63,201 nt of DNA from Alphaproteobacteria bacterium (GCA_015231605.1 JADGBG010000006.1:1-63201), one strand, 5' to 3'. Numbered from the stretch's first letter, positions 36,641 to 45,813 are shown. Notes: a model not told the origin generated them from the sequence alone. A program made the numbers and translations.

Positions 36641-36656
36641 TGTCGCGTTCGCGACG
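36641..36656. promoter_or_regulatory. NifA-like site 1 of the FeSII gene
   Basis: TGTCGCGTTCGCGACG is TGT-N10-ACG, symmetric but with one mismatch in the ACA half. It directly follows the nifM stop and is 80.5 bp from the -24 box. Confidence 0.6.
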
Positions 36657-36657
36657 T

Positions 36658-36673
36658 TGTCGGGATGAAAACA
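36658..36673. promoter_or_regulatory. NifA-like site 2 of the FeSII gene
   Basis: TGTCGGGATGAAAACA is TGT-N10-ACA, one base after the first site and 63.5 bp from the -24 box. The tandem arrangement is unique in the window. Confidence 0.6.
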
Positions 36674-36728
36674 TGACAATGGCGATGGCTCGTCACGACA
36701 ATTCCTTGGAAATCAATACCCATGACGC

Positions 36729-36744
36729 TGGCATGGGAATTGCT
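36729..36744 (+). promoter_or_regulatory. Sigma-54 promoter of the FeSII gene
   Basis: TGGCATGGGAATTGCT with GG-N10-GC. Predicted start near 36755, leader about 35 bases. Confidence 0.87.
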
Positions 36745-36789
36745 TTGTAGGCGGTAACGACATTCACCTTTTGACGATGGAGACAGTCC

Positions 36790-37158
36790 ATGGCGAACGT
36801 ATATTTCAGCTCCCGCATCATGAAGAAGAACAAGAAGGTTGAGGCCGTCGCTGGTTCGCGCGACACCATCCTCAAGCTTGCGCAAAAGAACGGCGTCAAA
36901 ATCCCCCACGAATGCGAAGACGGCCAGTGCGGATCGTGCCTCGTCAAGGTAATCCACCTGGACGGCGAGCGCATCAAGGGCGTCATGCTGACGGACAAGG
37001 AGCGCTCCGTCCTGCAATCCATCGGCAAGCTGTCCTCGAAGGATATCGAACGCGCCGACGTGCACGACATTCCGCCGGTCTATCGTTTGGCATGTCAGTG
37101 CGTCGTCACCGACGAAGACTTGCTGGTGCAGTTTACGGGCGAGCCGGGCGGAGCGTGA
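36790..37158 (+). CDS. FeSII (Shethna II) nitrogenase-protective ferredoxin
   Basis: A 122-residue [2Fe-2S] protein, the same length as Azotobacter FeSII. Ligands are C42, C47, C50 and C102 ([10 protein letters not shown] and LACQC). [29 protein letters not shown] and [15 protein letters not shown] match the Azotobacter protein closely. FeSII forms a reversible inactive complex with oxidised nitrogenase components, protecting them from O2 (conformational protection). It has its own NifA-dependent promoter. Confidence 0.93.
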   Translation: MANVYFSSRIMKKNKKVEAVAGSRDTILKLAQKNGVKIPHECEDGQCGSCLVKVIHLDGERIKGVMLTDKERSVLQSIGKLSSKDIERADVHDIPPVYRLACQCVVTDEDLLVQFTGEPGGA

Positions 37159-37182
37159 TCCCGCTATCCCCAGCGGGGGATC
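37157..37182. terminator. Shared hairpin between FeSII and Anbu genes
   Basis: GATCCCGCT and AGCGGGGGATC form an imperfect stem that includes the FeSII stop and the last codons of the convergent Anbu gene. No long T-run, so termination efficiency is uncertain. Confidence 0.4.
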
Positions 37183-37910
37183 GGCAGCTCCTGGTAGGCC
37201 TTGCGCAAAGCGTTTGACCAGCCTCTGGACAAGTCCTGGAAATAGGGATCGCTTTCTTCGATGCGGATCTTCAGACCGATTTTCAACGCGTCTTTTCGAT
37301 AGATGACCAAGTCCAGGGGGAAGCCCACGGACAGGTTCGAACGGACCGTTGAATCCATGGACAACAGTGCCAGCTTGACCCCATCCATGATCTTGGTTTC
37401 ATGGAAGGTCAGGGCGCGGTCCAGGATCGGCTTGCCGTACTTGTGTTCGCCGATTTGCAGGAAGGGCGTATCCGGCGTGGCGTTGATGAAGTTGCCGGCC
37501 GAATAAATCTCGAACAGGCGCATGGTGCGGTCCTTGAACTGACCGCCCAACAGGAACGACGCGGAAAATGGCGCGTCCTGGGCCCTCATGGCCTCGGCGT
37601 CATCCTTGTAGACTTGACGGACGGCGCGCCCCACCAGGCGGGCGGCTTGATACATCGTGGAGACCGTGAACATCGTTTCCACGCCATTGCCGTCGTCGTC
37701 GTCCCGTGGCAAACCTTCTTCCAGAATGTTGACCACGGACTGAGTCACGCCCAAATTGCCCGCCGTCATCAAGACGATGGCGCGGTCGCCTTCCTGTTCC
37801 CAAGTGTAGGTCTTGGAATAGGTGGAAATGTTGTCCACCCCCGCGTTGGTTCGCGTGTCAGCAAGCATCACCAGGCCTTCGTCCAAGAACAACCCGACGC
37901 AATATGTCAT
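37164..37910 (-). CDS. Anbu, proteasome-like peptidase
   Basis: A 248-residue homologue of proteasome beta subunits. It begins TYCVGLFLDEGLVMLADTRTNAGVDN after Met, giving the N-terminal Thr nucleophile region and the Asp (LADTRTN) of the family. Anbu forms open helical oligomers; its substrate is unknown. The gene is last in a minus-strand set with transglutaminase-like, alpha-E and circularly permuted ATP-grasp genes, the known Anbu genomic neighbourhood, suggested to make and degrade a peptide-like product. Confidence 0.9.
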   Translation of the reverse strand: MTYCVGLFLDEGLVMLADTRTNAGVDNISTYSKTYTWEQEGDRAIVLMTAGNLGVTQSVVNILEEGLPRDDDDGNGVETMFTVSTMYQAARLVGRAVRQVYKDDAEAMRAQDAPFSASFLLGGQFKDRTMRLFEIYSAGNFINATPDTPFLQIGEHKYGKPILDRALTFHETKIMDGVKLALLSMDSTVRSNLSVGFPLDLVIYRKDALKIGLKIRIEESDPYFQDLSRGWSNALRKAYQELPIPRWG

Positions 37911-37965
37911 TTCCCGATTTTTCCTTTTTCGTTAATGTCTGCGTGCCGTTTGGCGGCAAGGCCTT

Positions 37966-38790
37966 TTATTGCTGGCTTCCCCCGGACTGCATGACACGAA
38001 CGGAGACGGCCAGTTCTTCCTCGCCGCCGCCGCGCCGCACGCCGCGCACGGGCGAGGCTTCCTGATAATCCAACCCGACGCCCACGCGCACATAGCGGTC
38101 CGTCGCCGAAACCCGGTTGGCGACATCAAAGGATACCCATCCCAATTCGTCAATCAGGGCCTCCGCCCACGCATGAGAGGCTTCACTTTCTTCGCCGTCG
38201 TCGGAATGCAGAAGATATCCGGAAACGTATCGCGCTGGAATGCCGATGGACCGCGCCGCCGCGATGAAGACATGGGCGTGATCCTGGCAGACCCCCTTGC
38301 CGTTCGCCAGTGCCTCAATGGCCGAGGACATGGCGTGCGTTTCGCCGGTTTGGTAGTCGATTGCGTTGCGGATGGAATTCATCAGATTGTGAAGGGTGTT
38401 CAGGACGCTGCCGTCGCTGTTGTCTTTGGCCGTGCGCGCCAAGGCGCGGATTGCACCGTCGGGTCTGGTTTGGGCGGTTTCGCGCAGATAGAACGTCGGT
38501 GGAAACGGTTCCGCAGTACCGGTGACCACGCCGTTCGCATCAACCGTGTCGACCACGCCTTTGACCCGGATGCGGATTTCCTGGTGGGGCTTGTCGATCA
38601 CGAGGGTGTGGGTAATGTTGCCGAAGCTGTCGGAAAAGGCGTGCAGGGCTCCCGCGCCCGGCGCCTCTACGGACCATGATCGAACGACCTGGCCGTCGAA
38701 CGGCTGTGGCGTGAGGCGAAGGCTCTGGATCGAGTAACTCACCGGTTCGTCGTAGGTGTAGACCGTTTCATGGTCGATGGCGATAAGCAT
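37966..38790 (-). CDS. Transglutaminase-like cysteine peptidase (Anbu cluster)
   Basis: A 274-residue protein. The N-terminal half is beta-rich (HETVYTYDEPVSYSIQSLRLTPQP). The C-terminal half is a transglutaminase-like domain with the triad C (GKGVCQDHAH), H (SHAWAEA) and D (FDVANR). Start MLIAIDHE has GAGGCGG 8 bases upstream; the frame runs 79 codons further back into the alpha-E gene. It is predicted to hydrolyse or transfer amide bonds of the product of the neighbouring ATP-grasp enzyme. Confidence 0.9.
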   Translation of the reverse strand: MLIAIDHETVYTYDEPVSYSIQSLRLTPQPFDGQVVRSWSVEAPGAGALHAFSDSFGNITHTLVIDKPHQEIRIRVKGVVDTVDANGVVTGTAEPFPPTFYLRETAQTRPDGAIRALARTAKDNSDGSVLNTLHNLMNSIRNAIDYQTGETHAMSSAIEALANGKGVCQDHAHVFIAAARSIGIPARYVSGYLLHSDDGEESEASHAWAEALIDELGWVSFDVANRVSATDRYVRVGVGLDYQEASPVRGVRRGGGEEELAVSVRVMQSGGSQQ

Positions 38791-38800
38791 GCGTCCGCCT

Positions 38801-39751
38801 CTACAGATAAAAATGGAAATTTTCGGAAATTTCGGCACCAAGGGCGTTGTTTCTCGCCAGAAACGCATCCAGGTATTCATGAAGCCCGGTTTGATAAATG
38901 TCTTCGATCTTTGCGTAATCCAGTTCTGAAAACATCTTTCCGGCGAGGCGCTGGCAATCGTATCGTTGGCCGTGGGTTTGCGAGATATCTCCCAGCAAAC
39001 GGTCGACCTGGCTGAGCGTGTAGACAAGCGAACGGGGCATCTCTTTTTTCAGGATCAGCAACTCCGCAACCTTCCAAGGCTGAATCGCATCCCGATAGAC
39101 CCAGTGATACGATCCCAGGGCCGATACGGAGCGCAACACCGTCGCCCATTGGTAATAGTCGATCGACCCGCCGATGCGCTGGTCTTGCGGAAGCAGAACG
39201 TGGAACTTCACGTCCAGAATGCGCGCGGTGTTGTCGGTACGCTCAAGGAAGCCGCCGACGTTGATGAAGGCGAACGCCTCGTCGCGCAGCATCGTTCCCG
39301 ACATGGCGCCGCGAAACAGGGTGGTACGGGTTTTGACCCAATCGAGAAAGGCCAGAACGTTATGTTTGTTCAGCGACTTGAGCCATTGACCGTTGAATTC
39401 CATCCAGGTGTCGTTGAGGCATTCCCACATCTCGCTGGTCAAGGCCGTGCGCACGGCGCGTGCATTGGTGCGCGCGATCTTCAGACAGGAATGAATGGAT
39501 GAGGGATTGTCCTCGTCCAGGGCGATGTAACTGATCGCCGTGTTGAGATTGGCTTCGCCATGCTTATCCAGCAATCCCGTCTCACACGCGGCGGCCACGG
39601 CGCTCGACGCCCATTCGTTGCGGATTCCTTCATTCTTGGCCACGGGCATCTGGCTCATGCGGTAGCCGACTTCAAGGATGCGCGCCAGGTTTTCCGCGCG
39701 TTCCACATATCGTCCCATCCAATACAGGCTTGCAGAGGTGCGGCTCAGCAT
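38801..39751 (-). CDS. Alpha-E domain protein (Anbu cluster)
   Basis: A 316-residue all-helical protein of the alpha-E family: MLSRTSASLYWMGRYVERAENLARILEVG at the N terminus and FLERTDNTARILDVKFHVLLP in the middle. Family members always accompany circularly permuted ATP-grasp enzymes, and their role is not known. It overlaps the ATP-grasp gene by 7 bases. Confidence 0.92.
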   Translation of the reverse strand: MLSRTSASLYWMGRYVERAENLARILEVGYRMSQMPVAKNEGIRNEWASSAVAAACETGLLDKHGEANLNTAISYIALDEDNPSSIHSCLKIARTNARAVRTALTSEMWECLNDTWMEFNGQWLKSLNKHNVLAFLDWVKTRTTLFRGAMSGTMLRDEAFAFINVGGFLERTDNTARILDVKFHVLLPQDQRIGGSIDYYQWATVLRSVSALGSYHWVYRDAIQPWKVAELLILKKEMPRSLVYTLSQVDRLLGDISQTHGQRYDCQRLAGKMFSELDYAKIEDIYQTGLHEYLDAFLARNNALGAEISENFHFYL

Positions 39752-41187
39752 GGCGCGTCCTCATCTTCCAGAACCCATGTGTCCTTGGTGCCGCCGCCTT
39801 GTGAAGAGTTCACCACCAAGGACCCCGCGCGCATGGCGACACGGGTCAAGCCGCCCGGCACCAGGCGGATCTTGTCGGCACCCGTCAGGACGAAAGGACG
39901 TAGGTCAACGTGACGGGGCGCATAACCGTTATCCACGAACGTTGGGGTGGTCGACAGCGCCAAGGTCGGTTGGGCGATAAATTCGCCAGGATTGGCCTTG
40001 ATGCGCTCCTTGTAGGCGTCGCGTTCCTCCCGCGTGGAGGCCGGGCCCACCAACATGCCGTACCCACCCGATCCGGCGACCTCCTTGACCACCAATTCAT
40101 CCAGGTGATCCTGGACGTATTTGTAATCATCGTCCCGCGCGCACCAATACGTGGGCACGTTCTTGAGTATGGGCTCCTCGCCGAAATAAAACCGGATCAT
40201 GTCTGGCACGTACATATAGATGGCTTTGTCGTCCGCGATGCCGCCCCCCACCGCGTTGGCCAGGGTTACGCCGCCCGAGCGATAGACGTTCATGATGCCA
40301 GGCACGCCCAACGTACTGTCAGAGCGGAACGCCAGAGGGTCGAGGAAGTCGTCGTCGATGCGTCGATAGATGACGTCGACACGTTGCGGGCCGTGGGTGG
40401 TGCGCATGTAGACGGCGTTGTCCTTGACGAACAGATCCTGCCCTTCAACCAGCTCGACTCCCATCTTGTCCGCAAGGAAAGTATGCTCGTAGTAGGCCGA
40501 GTTGTAGAGACCTGGGGACAGCACCACGACCGTGGGATCGTCTTCGCAGGACGGTGGAGCGACCGACTGCAGACTCGCCAGCAATTCGTCGGGATAGCGT
40601 TCCACCGGGGCGACTTGGTGGTGGCTGAACAGATCCGGGAACAGGCGCATCATGACTTCGCGGTTTTGCAACATGTAAGAGACGCCGGACGGGGTGCGGG
40701 TGTTGTCTTCGAGGACGTAAAAGTCTTGCTCCCCGGTGCGGACCAGGTCGATGCCGGCGATGTGGGTGTAGACGCCGCCGGGAACGGACACGCCCTGCAT
40801 TTCCGGTAGGAAGGCTTTGTTTCTCAGGGCCAGATGTTCGGGCACGTGGCCCGCGCGGATGATGTCGCGATCGTGATAGACGTCATGCAGAAACATGTTG
40901 AGCGCTCTGACCCGCTGTTCCAGTCCCCGGGTGAGGAATGCCCATTCTTTTGCCAATAAGATCCGTGGGATGATGTCGAAGGGAATGAGCCTCTCCGGAT
41001 CCCCCCCTTCTCCGTATACGGCGAACGTGATACCGATCCGCCGGAACAGGGCCTCGGCCTCGGTCTGGCGAACCTTGAGCATGTCGCGTGACGCCGTGAC
41101 CATCCAATCCGCCAATTGCTTTTTGCCGGCCCGCGCGCTGCCGTCTGGCTGAATCAGTTCATCGAAGAAATCCATAAGACCCGTCAT
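39745..41187 (-). CDS. Circularly permuted type 2 ATP-grasp protein (Anbu cluster)
   Basis: A 480-residue ATP-grasp enzyme. PGGVYTHIAGIDLVRTGEQDFYVLEDNTRTPSGVSYML, YNSAYYEHTFLADKMGVELVEGQDL and VVKEVAGSGGYGML are family segments; the last is the nucleotide loop. Such enzymes form carboxylate-amine bonds. The start MTGLMDFF has GGAG 5 bases upstream; the frame is open nine codons further. First gene of the minus-strand Anbu set. Confidence 0.9.
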   Translation of the reverse strand: MTGLMDFFDELIQPDGSARAGKKQLADWMVTASRDMLKVRQTEAEALFRRIGITFAVYGEGGDPERLIPFDIIPRILLAKEWAFLTRGLEQRVRALNMFLHDVYHDRDIIRAGHVPEHLALRNKAFLPEMQGVSVPGGVYTHIAGIDLVRTGEQDFYVLEDNTRTPSGVSYMLQNREVMMRLFPDLFSHHQVAPVERYPDELLASLQSVAPPSCEDDPTVVVLSPGLYNSAYYEHTFLADKMGVELVEGQDLFVKDNAVYMRTTHGPQRVDVIYRRIDDDFLDPLAFRSDSTLGVPGIMNVYRSGGVTLANAVGGGIADDKAIYMYVPDMIRFYFGEEPILKNVPTYWCARDDDYKYVQDHLDELVVKEVAGSGGYGMLVGPASTREERDAYKERIKANPGEFIAQPTLALSTTPTFVDNGYAPRHVDLRPFVLTGADKIRLVPGGLTRVAMRAGSLVVNSSQGGGTKDTWVLEDEDAPC

Positions 41188-41670
41188 GTTCTCCGCCGTA
41201 CAGTGCCACGCCAATTGTCCGAAACGGAATCACACAAGCAAGTTCGATGCCAAACCCAGAAGCTGGATAAGTGGGGGGGTGGCGTGGTTGTTTGAAGCCA
41301 CATAACGCACTGAGTAAAAACGGAAAATTAACGGGTTTGCCCGTCGTTTCGCGCGTCGCGGGACAACGCGCACATTCCGCGCTGCGAACACGGATACTCG
41401 CGCCATGCCTATTTTGTGCGCATGTATGTTTTTGTGATTATTTTCTGTGCGCCAATGATCGTGCGGTGTTCGATGAGGTTCGCGAGGCACTGACGAGCAC
41501 CAGCGCCGGCCTGGGCGGTAAAATGGGTTTGCTGCGGTGCTGGCCGGATGCTTGCGGAGAGCTCGCGTCCTGAGACATTGAATTTGTTGTATGGTTTATC
41601 CTAGAATTGAGGTTCCAGGTCCCCCAGACAAACAAAAACAAGCAATCCCAATTGGTTGCAGGTTTTTTCG
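41188..41670. other. Intergenic region between the ATP-grasp and potC genes
   Basis: About 480 bases with AT-rich patches (around 41400-41460 and 41600-41650). It must contain the promoter of the minus-strand Anbu set on its left side. The only defined element is a terminator-like hairpin at its right end. I see no coding frame with family resemblance, no NifA site and no RNA gene. Confidence 0.5.
41625..41659 (-). terminator. Probable terminator of potFABC operon
   Basis: On the minus strand GCAACC and GGATTGC pair with one bulged base around an AATTG loop, followed by TTGTTTTTGTTTG. It lies 12 bases after the potC stop. Confidence 0.55.
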
Positions 41671-42471
41671 TTAGTTCCGGGTGGTGCGGATCAGGCGGTT
41701 GGCGATCCACACGCTGGCCACGACCAGCAGCAGCAGAATTGTGGCGAGCGCGTTGATTTGCGGATTGACGCCCAGGCGGACGGACGAAAAGACGACCATC
41801 GGCAACGTGGTCGAGCCGGGGCCGGACGTGAAGCTTGCGATCACCAAATCGTCGAGCGACAGGGTGAAGGCCAAAAGCCACCCCGACACCAGGGCCGGCG
41901 CGATCAGGGGCAAGGTGATTTGCACGAAAACCTGCAAGGGACGCGCGCCGAGATCCAACGCGGCTTCTTCGAGGGAACGGTCGAACGCCCTCAACCGGGA
42001 TTGGACGACGACGAAGACGTAGGCGACCGAAAACGTGATGTGGGCGATGGATATGGTCAGAAGACCGCGCGCATCCGGCCAGCCGATCACCTGGTCCATG
42101 GCCACGAACAACATCAGCATGGTGATGCCCAACAACACCTCGGGCATCACCAAGGGCGCGGCCAGAACCCCTTGCAGGATGCTGCGTCCGAAGAACGGGC
42201 CGAACCGCACGATGGCGACGGAAGCCAGCGTGCCGAGGATCAGCGACACGCTCGCCGACAGCGCCGCGACCTTGAGGCTTTGCAGGGCGGCATGGATCAA
42301 GGTCTCGTTCTGAAACATTTCCCCATACCATTTGGTGGAGAAGCCGCCCCACACCGTGACCAGCTTCGATTCGTTGAACGAATAGGCCACCAGCGAAAGG
42401 ATGGGCAAATAGAGAAACGCGTAGCCAAAGGCCATGGCGCTGAACACGAAACCGAACCGCGTCTTGGTCAT
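41671..42471 (-). CDS. potC: Polyamine ABC transporter permease (PotC/PotI type)
   Basis: A 266-residue permease with six predicted helices (FLYLPILSLVAYSFNESK at the N terminus). The cytoplasmic coupling loop EEAALDLGARPLQVFVQITLP is typical of the class. It starts within the stop of the upstream permease (4-base overlap). Works with PotB, PotA and the binding protein. Confidence 0.92.
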   Translation of the reverse strand: MTKTRFGFVFSAMAFGYAFLYLPILSLVAYSFNESKLVTVWGGFSTKWYGEMFQNETLIHAALQSLKVAALSASVSLILGTLASVAIVRFGPFFGRSILQGVLAAPLVMPEVLLGITMLMLFVAMDQVIGWPDARGLLTISIAHITFSVAYVFVVVQSRLRAFDRSLEEAALDLGARPLQVFVQITLPLIAPALVSGWLLAFTLSLDDLVIASFTSGPGSTTLPMVVFSSVRLGVNPQINALATILLLLVVASVWIANRLIRTTRN

Positions 42472-43379
42472 CCCTGCTTCTCCTCCATGATCTGCTGATG
42501 GCGTTGCCACCAGACCAGGGGGGCGATGAGCAGGACCAACATGACGACCGCCACCGCCGAGGCCAGGGGCCAGTCGCGGTTCAGGAAAAACTCGTTCCAC
42601 AACACCTTTCCGATCATCAGGGTCGAAGGGCCGCCCAACAGATCGGGAATCACGAATTCGCCGATCGCCGGGATGAACACCAACATGGAGCCGGCGACGA
42701 TGCCGGGGAAGGATTGCGGCAGGGTGATGGACAGAAACGCGCGCGCGGGCCGCGCGCCGAGGTCGGCGGCGGCCTCCAACAGGGCGTGATCCATGCGTTC
42801 CAGCGTGGCGTAAAGCGGCAGAACCATGAACGGAAGGTAGGAGTACGTGATTCCCAGGTAGACCGCGAACGGGGTGTGCAGCAATTCCAGCGGCTGGTCG
42901 ATGATGCCCGCCCATTGCAGGACGGCATTGATCAGTCCCTCGTTCTTCAGCAGGCCGATCCAGGCGTAAACGCGGATGAGGAAAGACGTCCAAAACGGCA
43001 AAATCACCAGGACCAACAGAAAGTTCCGTGTCCGCCCCACGGTTCGGCTGATGCCCAACGCCATGGGATAGCCGATCAGGAGACAGATCAGGGTGGACAG
43101 GGCCGCGATCTTGATGGAGTTCAGATAGGCGTCGAGATACAACGTGTCGGAAATCAAAAAGCTGTAGTTGGCGAGAGACCCCTTGATGTGGAAGGCCAAC
43201 CCTCCGACCCATTCGAAAATCTCCGTGTAGGGGGGGACGCCGACCCGCACTTCGGAAATGCTGATCTTCACCAAGATGAAAAAAGGCAAGACGAAGAACA
43301 GCGACATCCAGAACGCCGGGATAAGCAGAACGCCGATCCGTCCCAGCCTGCCGCCGATCGTGGACAGTGGCTTTTTCAT
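42468..43379 (-). CDS. potB: Polyamine ABC transporter permease (PotB/PotH type)
   Basis: A 303-residue permease. NSIKIAALSTLICLLIGYPMALGI and the coupling loop LLEAAADLGARPARAFLSITLP are characteristic, with six hydrophobic segments. The start MKKPLSTI overlaps the PotA stop (ATGA); an upstream Met eleven codons earlier lies inside potA. Confidence 0.92.
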   Translation of the reverse strand: MKKPLSTIGGRLGRIGVLLIPAFWMSLFFVLPFFILVKISISEVRVGVPPYTEIFEWVGGLAFHIKGSLANYSFLISDTLYLDAYLNSIKIAALSTLICLLIGYPMALGISRTVGRTRNFLLVLVILPFWTSFLIRVYAWIGLLKNEGLINAVLQWAGIIDQPLELLHTPFAVYLGITYSYLPFMVLPLYATLERMDHALLEAAADLGARPARAFLSITLPQSFPGIVAGSMLVFIPAIGEFVIPDLLGGPSTLMIGKVLWNEFFLNRDWPLASAVAVVMLVLLIAPLVWWQRHQQIMEEKQG

Positions 43380-44485
43380 TGCGCCAACACCACCGCGTTG
43401 TCCGGGTGCCAATACAGAACCACTTGATCCTCCCAGGTTATCTTCCGCTCGGCGGTATGCTGAAAGTTCAATTGGCTGGCCTGGATCACCCGCCCGCTGT
43501 TCAACTGCACATGGTAAATCGACATGTCGCCTAGGTAGGCGATGTCCTTGACGATTCCCTGGACCCGGTTCATCGCGGCGTCGTCGGGTTCGGTCAGGCT
43601 GATGCGCATTTTTTCGGGCCGGACCATGACGCTGACCGGCGCGTCGCTCTCGGCCATGTCGTGCCGGGTGATCATGATTTTCTCACCCAATTCGGAACAT
43701 TCCACATGGGCGGCGCCGCTGTCCTCCCTGCGCAAAACGCCGTCGAACATGTTGGCCGCGCCGATGAAGTCGGCGATGTAGCGGCTGCTCGGATATTCAT
43801 AGATTTGCGTCGGCGTGCCCACCTGTTGCAACGCGCCGGCCTTCATCACGCCGATGCGGTTCGACATGGTCATGGCTTCTTCCTGGTCGTGGGTCACCAT
43901 GATGAAGGTGATGCCGGTCAGTTCCTGCAAATTGACCAGCTCGAACTGGGTGCGTTGGCGCAGTTTCTTGTCGAGCGCGGCGAGCGGTTCGTCAAGCAAC
44001 AGCACCTTGGGCAGTTTCACCAGGGCACGGGCCAGGGCGACCCGCTGGCGTTGGCCGCCGGAAATCTGGTGCGGCTTGCGCGTGGTGAAACCTTCCAGTT
44101 CGACCAGCTTCAGCATCGCGGCGACGCGGTCGTGGATTTCCGATTTTGCGATCTTTTCCTGCCGCAAGCCGAACGCGACGTTTTGTTCGACGGTCATGTG
44201 GGGAAAGAGGGCGTAGGATTGGAACACCATGTTGACCGGACGCTCGTATGGCGGGATATCGGTCATGTCGATGCCGTCGATCAGGATCCGTCCCGCGTTC
44301 GGCTTTTCGAATCCCGCGATCATGCGCAGCAACGTGGTTTTTCCGCATCCCGAGGCACCGAGCAGGGAGAACAGTTCGTTTTGGTAGATGGTCAACGAAA
44401 GATCGTTGACGACGACGTCGCCGGAAAACGTTTTGGTGACGTTTTCGATCCGGATAAATGGCTTTTTGTCTCCGCCGTCTTCCAT
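43376..44485 (-). CDS. potA: Polyamine ABC transporter ATPase (PotA/PotG)
   Basis: A 369-residue ATPase: Walker A GASGCGKTT, signature ISGGQRQRVALARAL, Walker B VLLLDEPLAALD. It has a C-terminal TOBE domain (VQGIVKDIAYLGDMSIYHVQL). It energises uptake through PotBC. A stem-loop precedes it after the binding-protein gene. Confidence 0.94.
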   Translation of the reverse strand: MEDGGDKKPFIRIENVTKTFSGDVVVNDLSLTIYQNELFSLLGASGCGKTTLLRMIAGFEKPNAGRILIDGIDMTDIPPYERPVNMVFQSYALFPHMTVEQNVAFGLRQEKIAKSEIHDRVAAMLKLVELEGFTTRKPHQISGGQRQRVALARALVKLPKVLLLDEPLAALDKKLRQRTQFELVNLQELTGITFIMVTHDQEEAMTMSNRIGVMKAGALQQVGTPTQIYEYPSSRYIADFIGAANMFDGVLRREDSGAAHVECSELGEKIMITRHDMAESDAPVSVMVRPEKMRISLTEPDDAAMNRVQGIVKDIAYLGDMSIYHVQLNSGRVIQASQLNFQHTAERKITWEDQVVLYWHPDNAVVLAQ

Positions 44486-44508
44486 TCTTTCACCCTTCTG
44501 CGAACGGA

Positions 44509-44546
44509 ACGAAGACGAAAGCCATGGGCCTGGCTTTCGTCTTCGT
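44509..44546 (-). other. 15-bp inverted repeat between binding-protein and potA genes
   Basis: ACGAAGACGAAAGCC and its exact complement GGCTTTCGTCTTCGT flank an 8-base loop. No T-run follows on the minus strand, so it likely protects the binding-protein transcript or attenuates read-through into potABC. Confidence 0.7.
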
Positions 44547-44572
44547 CGTATACCAAATCCGTAAGAACGCCC

Positions 44573-45676
44573 TCAGCGGTTGGTTTTCAAGCGCGTCCAT
44601 TCCCTGGTCATGAGCCGTGTATACCCCGGCGACTTGGGCGGAAGGGCGAAGAAATTCTTTTTCGTCTCTTCCGAAGGGAAGATCACCGTGTCGGTGCGCC
44701 GGTCTTCGGAAACGTAGGCGTCCGCACCCTTGACGGCGTTGGCGTAGCCGACCGCTTCGGTGATCGGACCGACCACGTCGGCGCGCATCATGAAGTCGAT
44801 GAACGCATGGGCGTTTTCCGGGTGCGGCGCGTCCGCCGGGATGGCCATGACGTCGATCACCACGTTGGCGCCCTCCTTGGGCAGATAGACCTGCAAATCG
44901 ACGCCGTTCTTGGCTTCGGCGGCGCGGTCGCGGGCCTGGATCAGGTCTCCGCCGTAGCCGTGGGCCACGCACAAGTCGCCGTTGGCCAGGTCGTTGATGT
45001 AGGTGGAGGAATGAAAATAGCGGATGTTCGGGCGCGCGCGCTCGATCACCGCGCTGGCCGCCTTCAGGTCGTCCGGGCTTTCCGAATTGGGATCCTTGCC
45101 CAGCCACACCAGGGCGGCGGCGAAGACTTCGGTGGGATCGTCCAACAGGGAAATCCCGCAGTCCTTCAATTTTCCGGACCACTCGGGATCGAAAATCAAC
45201 GACCAACTGTCCGTCGGCGCGCCGGGGGCCAGCGCCTCGATCTTGGCCTTGTTGTAGGCCGCGCCCGTCGCGGCGACCATATAGGGAACCGAGAACTTGA
45301 GGATTTCCGCGTCGGCCTTGTTCAGGCTGGCGGTGACGCCCTCTTCCAAGTTGGCGATGTTGCCCAGCTTGGCCTTGTCCAGAGGACGATAAATCCCCGC
45401 CTTGACCTGGTTGGCCAAAAAGGGAAGGGCGGACGGAAACACCACGTCATAACCGGAATTGCCGGCCATCAGCTTCGCTTCCACCATTTCGTTGGAATCG
45501 TATACGTCGTAGTTGACCTTGATTCCCGTTTCCGCGGTGAAGCGACTTATGGTGTCGCTGGCGATGTAGTCGCTCCAGTTATAGACGTTGAGGGATTTTT
45601 CCTCTTCGCCGGCAAAAGCCTGGACGGCAAGGGTGGTTGATGCGGCGACGGCCGCAACGGCAAGAAACTTCAGCAT
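44573..45676 (-). CDS. potF: Polyamine-binding periplasmic protein (PotF/PotD type)
   Basis: A 367-residue solute-binding protein with a signal peptide (residues 1-22, VQAFAG). The mature start SLNVYNWSDYIASDTISRFTAETGIKVNYDVYDSNE is typical for putrescine-binding PotF. GYDVVFPSALPFLA and SLLDDPTEVFAAAL are further family segments. It is first in the operon and upstream of the inverted repeat. Confidence 0.93.
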   Translation of the reverse strand: MLKFLAVAAVAASTTLAVQAFAGEEEKSLNVYNWSDYIASDTISRFTAETGIKVNYDVYDSNEMVEAKLMAGNSGYDVVFPSALPFLANQVKAGIYRPLDKAKLGNIANLEEGVTASLNKADAEILKFSVPYMVAATGAAYNKAKIEALAPGAPTDSWSLIFDPEWSGKLKDCGISLLDDPTEVFAAALVWLGKDPNSESPDDLKAASAVIERARPNIRYFHSSTYINDLANGDLCVAHGYGGDLIQARDRAAEAKNGVDLQVYLPKEGANVVIDVMAIPADAPHPENAHAFIDFMMRADVVGPITEAVGYANAVKGADAYVSEDRRTDTVIFPSEETKKNFFALPPKSPGYTRLMTREWTRLKTNR

Positions 45677-45813
45677 GTGAAATGAAAGCTCCGAAACATT
45701 CCCCTGATTGCTGTTCGGGGAATCAAGAAGACCACCGGTTCAACGGGCACGGAATACCGCATTCCAGTAAAATCCAAGAAGAGAGTCAAACGAATAGTTT
45801 GGGTCTGGCAAAG

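Noticed and set aside
41230-41600. Small open frames in the gap before potC
   Set aside because: Short, without ribosome sites or family resemblance, and they overlap AT-rich non-coding-looking sequence.
43661-45640. A 659-codon plus-strand frame over potA and potF
   Set aside because: Antisense to clear ABC transporter genes; no recognisable domain.
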